Part shown: positions 43,506 to 51,864 of the stretch, in pieces
Layout of the letters: each line of letters begins with the position of its first letter
How positions within the stretch are numbered: the stretch's first letter is position 1
Position numbers and translations under genes: made by a program
DNA from: an uncultured Prevotellaceae bacterium
GTDB lineage: Bacteria; Bacteroidota; Bacteroidia; Bacteroidales; Bacteroidaceae
Direction of reading: 5' to 3'
NCBI GenBank assembly: GCA_900316285.1
Contig: ONCG01000024.1
Coordinates: forward strand, 1 to 58,614
Length of the DNA stretch: 58,614 nt
Notes under the pieces: generated by a model
The model's database searches: none
Told to the model about the DNA's origin: nothing
The model's input: the letters and a program-made list of their open reading frames with translations, nothing else

Positions 43506-46490
43506 ATGAAGAAAGCCTTCCTTCTGCTCCTCGCAGCTCTTCCTGCTGTCCTGTTTGCTGCGATGGCATCGCAGCCCCAACAGCAGCCCACCCAGCAGCC
43601 CGCCCGCTGGAACACCCCCGGTGCTGGCAACCCGTTCATCCCTGGCTACTTCGCCGACCCAACCATCCGCAAGTTTGGCGACACCTATTATCTCTATGCC
43701 ACCACCGACGGCACGGGCAACGGCTACGGACCGGCCCAAGTGTGGACGTCAAAGGACTTCCGCACCTGGACCAATCACATCATGGACTGGCCGACAACCG
43801 AGGTGGTGTGGGCGCCCGACGTGATGCAGACCGCCGACGGCCTCTATCGCTACTTCTACTGTGAGCCATGCGTTCTGCACGAAGGCGTAGGCCCGACGCC
43901 CCTCGGCCCGTGGAAGAACGTGCTGGGCAGCGACGACGCCGTCCTTGTGGAGGACCGCTTTGTTCATAACGCCATCACCCTCGACGGTCAGACCTTCGTC
44001 GACGACGACGGCCAGATCTACATCTATTTCGGCACATGGGGCATCTACGACGGCTTCGGATGCGGTGTGGCTAAGTTCAATCCCGACATGAAGTCGTTTG
44101 CCGATAAGAAACTCATTCTGAATACCGAGATCAAGGATTTCTTCGAGGCTCCCTTCGTGCTGAAGCGCAACGGCATCTATTACTTCACCTATTCCTCGGG
44201 TTCCTGCCACGACCACACCTATCGTGTGCAGTATGCCACGAGCACCGTCGGACCAATGGGACCTTACGAATACAAGGGTTGCATCCTCGAAACCAACGAC
44301 GACCGCACCGTTCATGGCCCCGGCCATCATAGCATCCTGCAGGACGGCGACGAATACTACATCGTCTATCATCGCCACAACATCCCACAGGCTACGCATG
44401 GCTTCAACCGACAGATTTGCATCGACGAACTGCACTTCACTCCCGATGGTAAGATTGAGAAGGTCAAGCCCACCCACGACGGTGTGTTGCCACGCTCAGT
44501 GCGCGACCTGCCCATCCGTGAGAACCTCGCCTTCGGTGCCACCACGACAGCCTCGAGCTACTACAGCGACGACTACCGCCCACAATATGCCACCGACGAC
44601 AACAATGCTACGCTTTGGCGACCCGCCACCTGTCACGGCGAAGATTATCTGCAGATAGACCTCGGAAAGGAAACCACCTTCCAAGAGGTGCAGACGCAGT
44701 TTGAGTTCACGACGTTCTATTATCAATATAAAATAGAAACCTCCTCCGACGGACAGCAGTGGACACTCTATGCCGACCACACCAGCAACACGCAGCCGGG
44801 TTCGCCAATGATCGACACGGGTCGGCAGACCGCCCGTTACCTGCGCATCTGGGTAACCGGTCGCGAGAAGAATGGTCACTTCGGTGGCATCTGGAATGTG
44901 AAGGTGTACGAAAGACCCACCACGGATGAACAGGTGGTGGCACCTGCAGTCTCCTCTGCCTGGAAGGAGCGTCATGCTGATATTGCAGGCGGTGCTCCTG
45001 GCTGCAAGGGCTCCGAAGCACCCATCATCAGCCTGAACGCCAAGGACTTCCCCGTAGGCACTTCGGTGAGCGAACTGAAGAGCAACGACTATGACTTCAC
45101 GGGCACAAGTGTTCTCGTGGAACTCCACGACGGCCGTCCTGCCTTCCACTTCACGGGTTCGCAGTCTTTCCGAAGCAACAAACCGCTGCCCGATTGCATG
45201 AACTACAGCGCGCCCTACAGCGTAGAGGCATGGGTGTTGAATCCGCAGGTGGACCGCAACGAGTGCATCGTACAGCTCATCCCCGACCGCCACGACCTTT
45301 CCACCGTCGAGCTCTGTAACGGCAGCGACCCGCAGAACGGACTGATGATGCACAACGCATCGTTCGAGAACAGCGGTTCACCACTCATCAAGCAACACGA
45401 GGGCGAATGGCAACACTGGGTAGTGACCTACGATGGCTATATGGAGCGCCACTACCTGAACGGCCAGCAGGTGTCGGAGAAGAACATGATGCTCGTCTTG
45501 CGTCCGCGCGGATACGTTCAGATAGGTGCATCCTTCGAAGGCAACTCGCCCTTCAACGGCTATCTGTATGCGCTCGCCATCTACGACCGCACCATCTCTG
45601 CCGACGAGGTGAAAGCACGCTACGAGACACCACTCGACTACGACCTCGCTGCAGCAGAGAAGCTGCAGGCCCGGGCCGCCAAGCAAGAACTGAAAGGAGC
45701 CCGCCTGGAAGTGTCGGCGCTCACACCCCAGCTGCTCAGCGTTCGCCTCGTCGACAAGCAGGGAAACCTCGTACAGCCGGGTTTCAATAAGGTCAGCGCC
45801 ATCTGTCTGCAGGAATATTCGCTGCAGGAAGGACAGACACTCATCACACTTCCCAAACCCGGGAAGTACACCATTACGGCAATGGCGAATCTGGGAGAGA
45901 AAGGTGCAAGAAAGATTGCCAAGAAGACCATCACCTCAATGGAGGAAGGATTTAAAACCATCAAAGGTGAAACTGGAACGCTGACGTCAAAGGGTCGCAA
46001 CTTCAATGCATTTGCATCGGAGAACGGGCCTATGAAATACGAACTCGTCACAGGCGACTTTGTGGCCATCTGCCACCTCAGCGACCTCACGGGTCGCGAC
46101 CGCCGGCGCACGCCCAGCTATAACGAAGGTGGACTGATGGTGCTCGACGACACCGACCCAAAGAACCAACAGATTGTGCAGATGGGCATCTTCCCGAACT
46201 ACAACTGTGGAAACATGCTTACCACGGTTTCTCATCACGGTCGACGCCCGCAGTTCCCACGCGGCAACAGTTGGCAGTACGACCCGTGGCTGATGATTGA
46301 GCGACAGGGCGACACGTTCATCGTTCGTACCAGTGCCGACGGTCAGCAGTGGACCGAGACCACTGGCTCACCCGTGGAGATGCACATGCCCGAACAGGTA
46401 AAGGTAGGCCTCTTCCAAGTCACGTATACCGACAACGAAGCCTCAGCCACCTTCGACCACTTCACCATTTTTCAGCAAGCGAAGAAATAG
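43506..46490 (+). CDS. Large multidomain GH43 glycosidase
   Basis: 994 residues. A signal peptide and Gln/Pro-rich linker are followed by a GH43 propeller (about 40-330: base Asp in 'GYFADPTIRKF', Asp in 'VDDDGQIYIYFG', acid Glu in 'DFFEAPFVLK'), a discoidin/CBM32-like domain (about 335-475, 'YLQIDLGKETTFQEVQTQF'), a LamG/concanavalin-like domain (about 510-725, 'YSVEAWVLNPQVD', 'HWVVTYDGYMERHYLNGQQ') and a DUF1349/GH43-C2-like beta-sandwich (about 815-990). Likely an exported arabinofuranosidase or xylosidase; the exact activity is not readable. It follows the M1 gene and is closed by a hairpin. Confidence 0.85.
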   Translation: MKKAFLLLLAALPAVLFAAMASQPQQQPTQQPARWNTPGAGNPFIPGYFADPTIRKFGDTYYLYATTDGTGNGYGPAQVWTSKDFRTWTNHIMDWPTTEVVWAPDVMQTADGLYRYFYCEPCVLHEGVGPTPLGPWKNVLGSDDAVLVEDRFVHNAITLDGQTFVDDDGQIYIYFGTWGIYDGFGCGVAKFNPDMKSFADKKLILNTEIKDFFEAPFVLKRNGIYYFTYSSGSCHDHTYRVQYATSTVGPMGPYEYKGCILETNDDRTVHGPGHHSILQDGDEYYIVYHRHNIPQATHGFNRQICIDELHFTPDGKIEKVKPTHDGVLPRSVRDLPIRENLAFGATTTASSYYSDDYRPQYATDDNNATLWRPATCHGEDYLQIDLGKETTFQEVQTQFEFTTFYYQYKIETSSDGQQWTLYADHTSNTQPGSPMIDTGRQTARYLRIWVTGREKNGHFGGIWNVKVYERPTTDEQVVAPAVSSAWKERHADIAGGAPGCKGSEAPIISLNAKDFPVGTSVSELKSNDYDFTGTSVLVELHDGRPAFHFTGSQSFRSNKPLPDCMNYSAPYSVEAWVLNPQVDRNECIVQLIPDRHDLSTVELCNGSDPQNGLMMHNASFENSGSPLIKQHEGEWQHWVVTYDGYMERHYLNGQQVSEKNMMLVLRPRGYVQIGASFEGNSPFNGYLYALAIYDRTISADEVKARYETPLDYDLAAAEKLQARAAKQELKGARLEVSALTPQLLSVRLVDKQGNLVQPGFNKVSAICLQEYSLQEGQTLITLPKPGKYTITAMANLGEKGARKIAKKTITSMEEGFKTIKGETGTLTSKGRNFNAFASENGPMKYELVTGDFVAICHLSDLTGRDRRRTPSYNEGGLMVLDDTDPKNQQIVQMGIFPNYNCGNMLTTVSHHGRRPQFPRGNSWQYDPWLMIERQGDTFIVRTSADGQQWTETTGSPVEMHMPEQVKVGLFQVTYTDNEASATFDHFTIFQQAKK

Positions 46491-46504
46491 GAAGTAGTTA
46501 TTGG

Positions 46505-46618
46505 CATCAGACGCTGAAAGCGTCGCCTCTCAATAGCCGTGGGTACGCAGTTGGCGCACCTACGGTTTTTGTATCGAGCCTACCGACAAATGCACTCTGA
46601 AGGAGTGCCCCATCTGAC
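46505..46618. repeat. REP-like composite with CTGAA-loop hairpins
   Basis: GACGCTGAAAGCGTC (near 46510) and GCACTCTGAAGGAGTGC (near 46592) are hairpins with a TGAA loop on either side of the CCGTGGGT...ACCTACGG stem. Such paired hairpins resemble REP elements of Bacteroidota. No REP-associated transposase is in the window. Confidence 0.6.
46537..46570 (+). terminator. Possible terminator of the GH43 gene
   Basis: CCGTGGGT pairs with ACCTACGG (one G-U pair), followed by TTTTTG. It lies about 47 bases after the GH43 stop, inside the REP-like composite, so it may serve both roles. Confidence 0.6.
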
Positions 46619-46675
46619 AGTTGTCCCATATGGCTAAGTGTTATTAGCGTCTCCTCCTTTTGAAAACGCTCCCCA

Positions 46676-46721
46676 CAAAAAAAGCGAAGGGGCTACACCC
46701 TCGCAGCAGTGCAGCCCCTTC
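46676..46721 (-). terminator. Terminator of the M23 peptidase gene
   Basis: GAAGGGGCT (46686-46694) pairs with AGCCCCTTC (46713-46721); on the minus strand GCTTTTTTTG follows. It lies 36 bases after the M23 stop codon. Confidence 0.85.
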
Positions 46722-46756
46722 AGTAGTGAAAGGGGAATTTCACATCGTAATGTTTC

Positions 46757-47722
46757 TTAAGAATACCGGATGAGCTGACCCGGACGGATGCTGGAGTTCT
46801 TCTTCAGTCCGTTGAGTTTGCGCAACTGCTCCACGCTCACGCCATACTTCGTGGCGATGCGATAGAGGGTTTCGCCGCTCTTCACCTTATGCACCTTGCG
46901 GCTGGCCGAAGCATAGGACTGCTTGCGCTCGTTGCTATTGTTGCGGTTCTGAGCCACAGCTGTAGAGTGCACGTCGGCAGGATTGTAGCTGCCGTTGCCC
47001 TGCACACCACGCAGACGGGTAGCCTCAGCAGCCTCGCGGTCGTAGGATCTCTTGCGATAGACGTAGTAGTCGCCCGTTACGTCCTGTGCACGGAAGTCGA
47101 ACATCAGGGCGGGGTTCAGGGCCACACCGCAGAGACGAGTCTCGAAGTGCAGGTGTGAACCGGTGGAACGACCTGTGGAGCCACCAAGACCGATGGCGTC
47201 GCCCGACTTCACACGCTGGTTCTCTTTCACGATTTGCTTCGACAGGTGGCCATAGATGGTCTCCAGACCGTTATCGTGGCGGATGACGATGTACTTACCA
47301 TAACCGGCAGCCTCGTATTTCACCATACGGACAACGCCCGAGAAGGCAGCGCGGATGGTATCGCCAGTATAAACCTTGATGTCAAGTCCCTTATGTTGGC
47401 GTCCCCAGCGTGCACCGAAGTTCGAAGTGATCACGCGGCTGGGTGTAGGCATGCTAAAGTCACGCAGGTCGATCTTATACTGATCGGGCAACTGCGTAGC
47501 ACGATGTGCATACACGTTGTTCCAGTCGGCATAGAGTTCCTCTGCGGGCAGACCGGAATATTCGCGTTCCAGAAGTTGATTGAAAGTAAGCGTGTCAACG
47601 GTTTTCATCTTCTTGTCGATAGGAGCCTGACTAGCCAGCAGGTCCTGAGCCACGACCTGTTGTCCGCAAAGAGTGAAAAACGCTGTTAATGCAAAAGTCT
47701 TTACTATTTTCTTAAAATTCAT
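46757..47722 (-). CDS. M23 (LytM) peptidoglycan endopeptidase with LysM
   Basis: 321 residues. Signal peptide to about residue 26; M23 domain (about 95-210) with zinc ligands His 110 and Asp 114 in 'HKGLDIK' and His 190/His 192 in 'SHLHFE'; a Ser/Asn-rich linker; and a C-terminal LysM domain (about 278-320, 'HKVKSGETLYRIATKYGV'). All catalytic residues are present. Likely a periplasmic cell-wall hydrolase acting in growth or division. It has its own promoter and terminator. Confidence 0.93.
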   Translation of the reverse strand: MNFKKIVKTFALTAFFTLCGQQVVAQDLLASQAPIDKKMKTVDTLTFNQLLEREYSGLPAEELYADWNNVYAHRATQLPDQYKIDLRDFSMPTPSRVITSNFGARWGRQHKGLDIKVYTGDTIRAAFSGVVRMVKYEAAGYGKYIVIRHDNGLETIYGHLSKQIVKENQRVKSGDAIGLGGSTGRSTGSHLHFETRLCGVALNPALMFDFRAQDVTGDYYVYRKRSYDREAAEATRLRGVQGNGSYNPADVHSTAVAQNRNNSNERKQSYASASRKVHKVKSGETLYRIATKYGVSVEQLRKLNGLKKNSSIRPGQLIRYS

Positions 47723-47853
47723 ATTCTCTTGTTTTAGGTTCGTCCTTCAACACGAAGGAACTCGGATAGCATCTGTCTGATAGAAACCCATTGAGCAATA
47801 CAAAAACACAATGGCAGACCATGATTTTCGCATGAAAAAGCAAAAATACGAGG

Positions 47854-47885
47854 CAAAGGTACGAAAAAAAACCTTAAGTATCAAA
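47854..47885 (-). promoter_or_regulatory. Promoter of the M23 peptidase gene
   Basis: On the minus strand TTTG (885-882), 20 bases, TACCTTTG (861-854). The expected leader is about 130 bases, long for this window; I see no clear riboswitch or attenuator fold in it, only a CTTCGTGTTGAAGGACG-type hairpin near 47740-47760. Confidence 0.65.
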
Positions 47886-47928
47886 CATACACCTTATAGT
47901 TTAACGGTTTTTATTATCTTTTAAGGCT

Positions 47929-50900
47929 TTACCGAACCACAATTTTCCGACCTCGATGGATGTAGATGCCTTTGGGAAGCCTGCCTCCAGCACCTCCCTG
48001 AAGGGAAGAAAGATGAGGCAGTTTGCGGCCACTCAGGTCGTACCACGAATCATCTTCAGTCTGTCTGTTGGATTCTGGAACGACTTCAATGCCTGTATCT
48101 ACGCTCAAAGCTGTACCGTTGAAATAAGTCTCGCCATCTACGATGATTTCGTCTACATCTGTTGGCTGACTATCGGCAGCAGCTCCCAAACCGCGAGGAG
48201 TTGACCCGTCGTAAGTGTTTTCACCCACCACGACAATGACCGACTCTTCGTAATAGTTTTCCGAGAGAATGCCGTTGGAATTGTTACCGATGATAGCTCC
48301 TACGTAACTCTCACCGCTGACGGTGACATTCTTCACCAGGCAGCCACTGATGCTTCCGAAGAAAATGCCACCAACAATGCCGCCGACATAATTGTTTCCG
48401 ACAATGGTGGCTGCTGACAAGCCGTCCTCTCTCCTGCGCTGCTTAGTCATATTGGGATTCTCGGCGGCATCACTGCCGAAGCTGCAATTGATGACGCTTC
48501 CTCCCCAGCATTTTCCCACAATGCCTCCAACATATTCACCGCCGCTGATAGTACAGGAACTGTCGAGCGTCACGTTGCTCACTTGGCCCGTCAGATAGCC
48601 AAATAGTCCGACGCAACTGAATTCTTCTTGCTCGATTTTCAGATTTTTGATGACTACCCCTTGTCCGTTGAACATTCCGGCAAAGCGGCGGCCTTCATGG
48701 CCAATCGGTTCGAAGTTGCCGACGGCCGCAAAGTCCAACTCCGTCACGGTCACCAGGAACGTCAGTCCCTCGCATGTGTTGCCGCTGTTCACAAAGCTGG
48801 CCAGATTCATCATGTCGTCGACCGACGTAATGGCATACGTGCTGTCGGCAATCTGCGTGAAGTCGTCGAGCGTCACTACATACGGTGGCTCATAGTCCAG
48901 TTTCAGCATGGCGCAGTTGTAACCCGTCACGCCAGTGTCAGGATCAGTGTATTCCGACATGTCGTCGGCATTAGTACCATTGCCGATTCCACGTGGAGTT
49001 TCCTCTTCATAATTCTCGGTAGCGCATTTTACGGTGACCGCCTCCACATAGTAATTCTCAGAAAGGAAAATACTACGATTAGATGTTCGGAAGACTTGTC
49101 CGGCAATGGCACCCGCCAAATATTTGTTTGACAGAACCGTTCCACCAGTCACGATGCAATCGCTGATGGTGCCACTGGCATAGCCCACAATGCCACCAGC
49201 CCCCGATTCTTCAGCCGTAACATTGCCACTGCTCGATGATTGGCGTATGATATCGTGGCTCATTCCTGCAATGCCACCGGCAGCAGCTCTTGCGGAATAA
49301 ATATTGCCATGATTCACGCACCGTCTGATTTCACTCATTTCAGATGCAGACGCCGTGCTAATGTCATTGTTCGTGACCAGACAGCCTGCAATACCTCCAA
49401 TATGTAAGTTTCCTGAGACGTCAGACAGATTCTGACATTCCATGATAAGAGTATTACTTGTTGCGCCTCCTACTATGCCGCCGATCCTTTTGTCGCCGGA
49501 GATACTGGCTTCTTCCACTATGCAACCGCTGATGTTTGCGCCTTTGGAATCACCTAATATTCCTCCTACATTGGCACTCTCTCCTTTGATGACAACGTCT
49601 TTCGTCACGGAGCAATCATAAATGTTGCCACTCCCATAGCCGCATATGCCGCCACAGCGGCTTACGTAGTAGACCTCACCTTTAGAACTTTCCCATGCTC
49701 TTTTCTTTCCACAAGCAATATTCCCACTATTGACACAGCCTGATATCGTGCCATAATTCATTCCAATGATTCCTCCTGCACTATAGTTCTGGGCTGAAAT
49801 CTCTCCCGTATTCTTGCAGTTCAGCACGTAGCTATTGCTCCTATCCCATGCGTCGCTACGATTAAAGCCTGCTATTCCTCCCACATTTCCGTCAGAGGCG
49901 TAGACTTTTCCTGAGTTCGAGCAGTAACGTACAGTGCCCTCTAAACAATATCCCACAATGCCTCCAATGAAAGACGGGCCGCTCACCTCTCCAGTGTTGA
50001 TGCAGCTGAAAATTTTTCCGAAAAAATTACGTCCCACTATACCACCGATATCAGAACCTGAAAGAGGATAACCATATTTAATGTTCTTTTCGGAACTTTC
50101 CGGTTCCAGAGTGCTTTCTATCTTTCCACTGTTGATGCAGTTGCTGATTTTTGCCTCTTTATAGATGCTTCCTGCTATTCCTCCAAGAATGTTCTCACCT
50201 ATCACTTTTCCTGAGAAAGAACAATTGTCGATTGTGGTATTACTTGCTGTTCCGCCCACAATGCCGCCTATTTCATATTCTCCTTCCACAAGTGCACTGC
50301 TATGGCAACCCGTCACCGTGCCGCCATCTGCCAAATAACCAACAAAGCTACCTATCGACGATCTTCCTGCTACGTGGCAGGACTCATCCATCACGATGTT
50401 TTTCACCGCACCGTTGACATGGGCAAACAGACCTATCCAATACATTCCTTCGATCTCATGATCTATGAATAGATTTTTGAATGTTACTCCTTGCCCGTCG
50501 AATGTACCGGAGAATTTCGTTATGGTATTATCATGGAACATCCCTACATAGGCGAAGTCGGTTTCGTCCTTGAAGTCCAGTTCGCTGGCTGTCACGACGA
50601 AGGTCATGCCTTCGCACGTGTTGCCGACGTTCACGAAGATGGCAAAACGGTTGAAGTCGGCAACGGAACCAATCTCATAGCAGCCTGTAGCCTCGTTGTA
50701 CATGCCCTGCAGCAGATCCTCCTCCTCATCGGCGGTTTCCTCATTGCCCTCGTCGGTGCTCAGCACGGCGCAGTTGTGATAGGTCATGCCGCTTCCTGCC
50801 TTCATTTCCTTCACGTCGTGCGGTGCCTGGCTCTTCTCGCCAACGCCTCGCTCTGTGGTTCCTGTGTATTCCTTTCCTCCCGCAATCACCCTGACGGCCT

Positions 50901-51816
50901 GGTAATAATAATTCCTGGATAGCGTCACGGCATGACTGCCTGCGATAGCACCGACACAGGTCAGGCCAGTTACCTCACCGCCTGTCACCACGCAGCCCCT
51001 GAGTAAAGAGCCATCCCAGTTTTGCCCGACGATGCCGCCTACCTGATTATTTCCGCTGACGTCACCGCTATTCACACAAGTGATGATTGAGGATCCCATG
51101 AACACATCACCAATGATGCCTCCCACATAGTCCTGACCGCTGATGCTGCCGCTATTCTGGCAGCCAATGATGGTATTATAGCTACCCACCGACCCTGCGA
51201 TGCCTCCCGCTTTGCCAGCACTGATTACTTCGCCTGCGTTTGTGCAGTTTTTTATTTCGGCACCATTCAGATAAGAATAATAAGTGGCTTGTCCCACGAT
51301 GCCACCTGTTTTGCTGCCGTCGCCGCTGACTTTCGCCTTGTTCACGCAGTTGACCACCGTGCCTCCTTCCTGATAGCCTACTATGCCACCTGTCTCATAC
51401 TTCTTGTTCGTGATGCTGCAGCTCTCATCCATGGTGACGTTCTGCACGGTAGCTTGACTGGTCCTTCCGAACAATCCGGCAGAAATGTTCTCCGCCGTGA
51501 CAGAAAGATTTTTGATGACGACCCCTTGTCCGTCGAACGTGCCCGCGAAGTAGTGGCGGTAGTCGGTTCCAATGGGTACGAAGTCCTTAATGCCGGTGAA
51601 GTCGAGTTCGCCGACCATGACTTTGAAGGTGAACGTCCGGCAAGTATTGCCTTCGTTCACGTATGCCGAGAGGTTCATCATGTCCTCTGGCGTGTTGATT
51701 TCGAAGAATCCTTCGCGGTTGTACGTGAAGTCGCTCAGCGAAACAGCCTTAACTCCGAGGGCCGTTGCGAGCATGCTGACGATGCAGCAGATGTGTAGGG
51801 CAATTCGTTTCATCAT
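47929..51816 (-). CDS. GLUG-repeat surface protein
   Basis: 1295 residues with a signal peptide. Most of the chain is a long run of GLUG-type repeats ('GGIVGYQEGGTVVNCVN', 'GGIVGQNWDGSLLRGC', 'GGIAGSVGSYNTIIGC'), expected to form a beta-helix. Three related modules begin with an 'EINTPEDMMNLSAYVNEGNTC'-like segment and 'FAGTFDGQGVVIKNL' (starting at about residues 28, 375 and 975), indicating internal triplication. The C-terminus 'WYDLSGRKLP...KGIYIHRGRKIVV' is the tail typical of exported Prevotella proteins, here interrupted by about 14 residues ('HLSSLQGGAGGRLP') that look like a decayed palindromic insertion. Probably an adhesin or host-interaction protein. Confidence 0.8.
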   Translation of the reverse strand: MMKRIALHICCIVSMLATALGVKAVSLSDFTYNREGFFEINTPEDMMNLSAYVNEGNTCRTFTFKVMVGELDFTGIKDFVPIGTDYRHYFAGTFDGQGVVIKNLSVTAENISAGLFGRTSQATVQNVTMDESCSITNKKYETGGIVGYQEGGTVVNCVNKAKVSGDGSKTGGIVGQATYYSYLNGAEIKNCTNAGEVISAGKAGGIAGSVGSYNTIIGCQNSGSISGQDYVGGIIGDVFMGSSIITCVNSGDVSGNNQVGGIVGQNWDGSLLRGCVVTGGEVTGLTCVGAIAGSHAVTLSRNYYYQAVRVIAGGKEYTGTTERGVGEKSQAPHDVKEMKAGSGMTYHNCAVLSTDEGNEETADEEEDLLQGMYNEATGCYEIGSVADFNRFAIFVNVGNTCEGMTFVVTASELDFKDETDFAYVGMFHDNTITKFSGTFDGQGVTFKNLFIDHEIEGMYWIGLFAHVNGAVKNIVMDESCHVAGRSSIGSFVGYLADGGTVTGCHSSALVEGEYEIGGIVGGTASNTTIDNCSFSGKVIGENILGGIAGSIYKEAKISNCINSGKIESTLEPESSEKNIKYGYPLSGSDIGGIVGRNFFGKIFSCINTGEVSGPSFIGGIVGYCLEGTVRYCSNSGKVYASDGNVGGIAGFNRSDAWDRSNSYVLNCKNTGEISAQNYSAGGIIGMNYGTISGCVNSGNIACGKKRAWESSKGEVYYVSRCGGICGYGSGNIYDCSVTKDVVIKGESANVGGILGDSKGANISGCIVEEASISGDKRIGGIVGGATSNTLIMECQNLSDVSGNLHIGGIAGCLVTNNDISTASASEMSEIRRCVNHGNIYSARAAAGGIAGMSHDIIRQSSSSGNVTAEESGAGGIVGYASGTISDCIVTGGTVLSNKYLAGAIAGQVFRTSNRSIFLSENYYVEAVTVKCATENYEEETPRGIGNGTNADDMSEYTDPDTGVTGYNCAMLKLDYEPPYVVTLDDFTQIADSTYAITSVDDMMNLASFVNSGNTCEGLTFLVTVTELDFAAVGNFEPIGHEGRRFAGMFNGQGVVIKNLKIEQEEFSCVGLFGYLTGQVSNVTLDSSCTISGGEYVGGIVGKCWGGSVINCSFGSDAAENPNMTKQRRREDGLSAATIVGNNYVGGIVGGIFFGSISGCLVKNVTVSGESYVGAIIGNNSNGILSENYYEESVIVVVGENTYDGSTPRGLGAAADSQPTDVDEIIVDGETYFNGTALSVDTGIEVVPESNRQTEDDSWYDLSGRKLPHLSSLQGGAGGRLPKGIYIHRGRKIVVR
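47974..48020. repeat. Decayed family A element in the C-terminal tail of the GLUG protein
   Basis: CCTCCAGCACCTCCCT-GA-AGGGAAGA keeps the pattern of family A (CC-rich run, then CTCCC/GGGAG dyad) but with changes. It falls exactly between 'GRKLP' and 'KGIYI' of a tail normally continuous. Confidence 0.5.
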
Positions 51817-51832
51817 ATTTGGTTTTTAGAAG

Positions 51833-51864
51833 GTTTGTTACTTTGTTACCTTGTTACTTTGTCA
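51833..51864. repeat. Period-8 TTGTTACT array at the recG stop codon
   Basis: TTGTTAC(T/C) units run from the GLUG gene start region to the recG stop (51862-51864). Confidence 0.8.
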
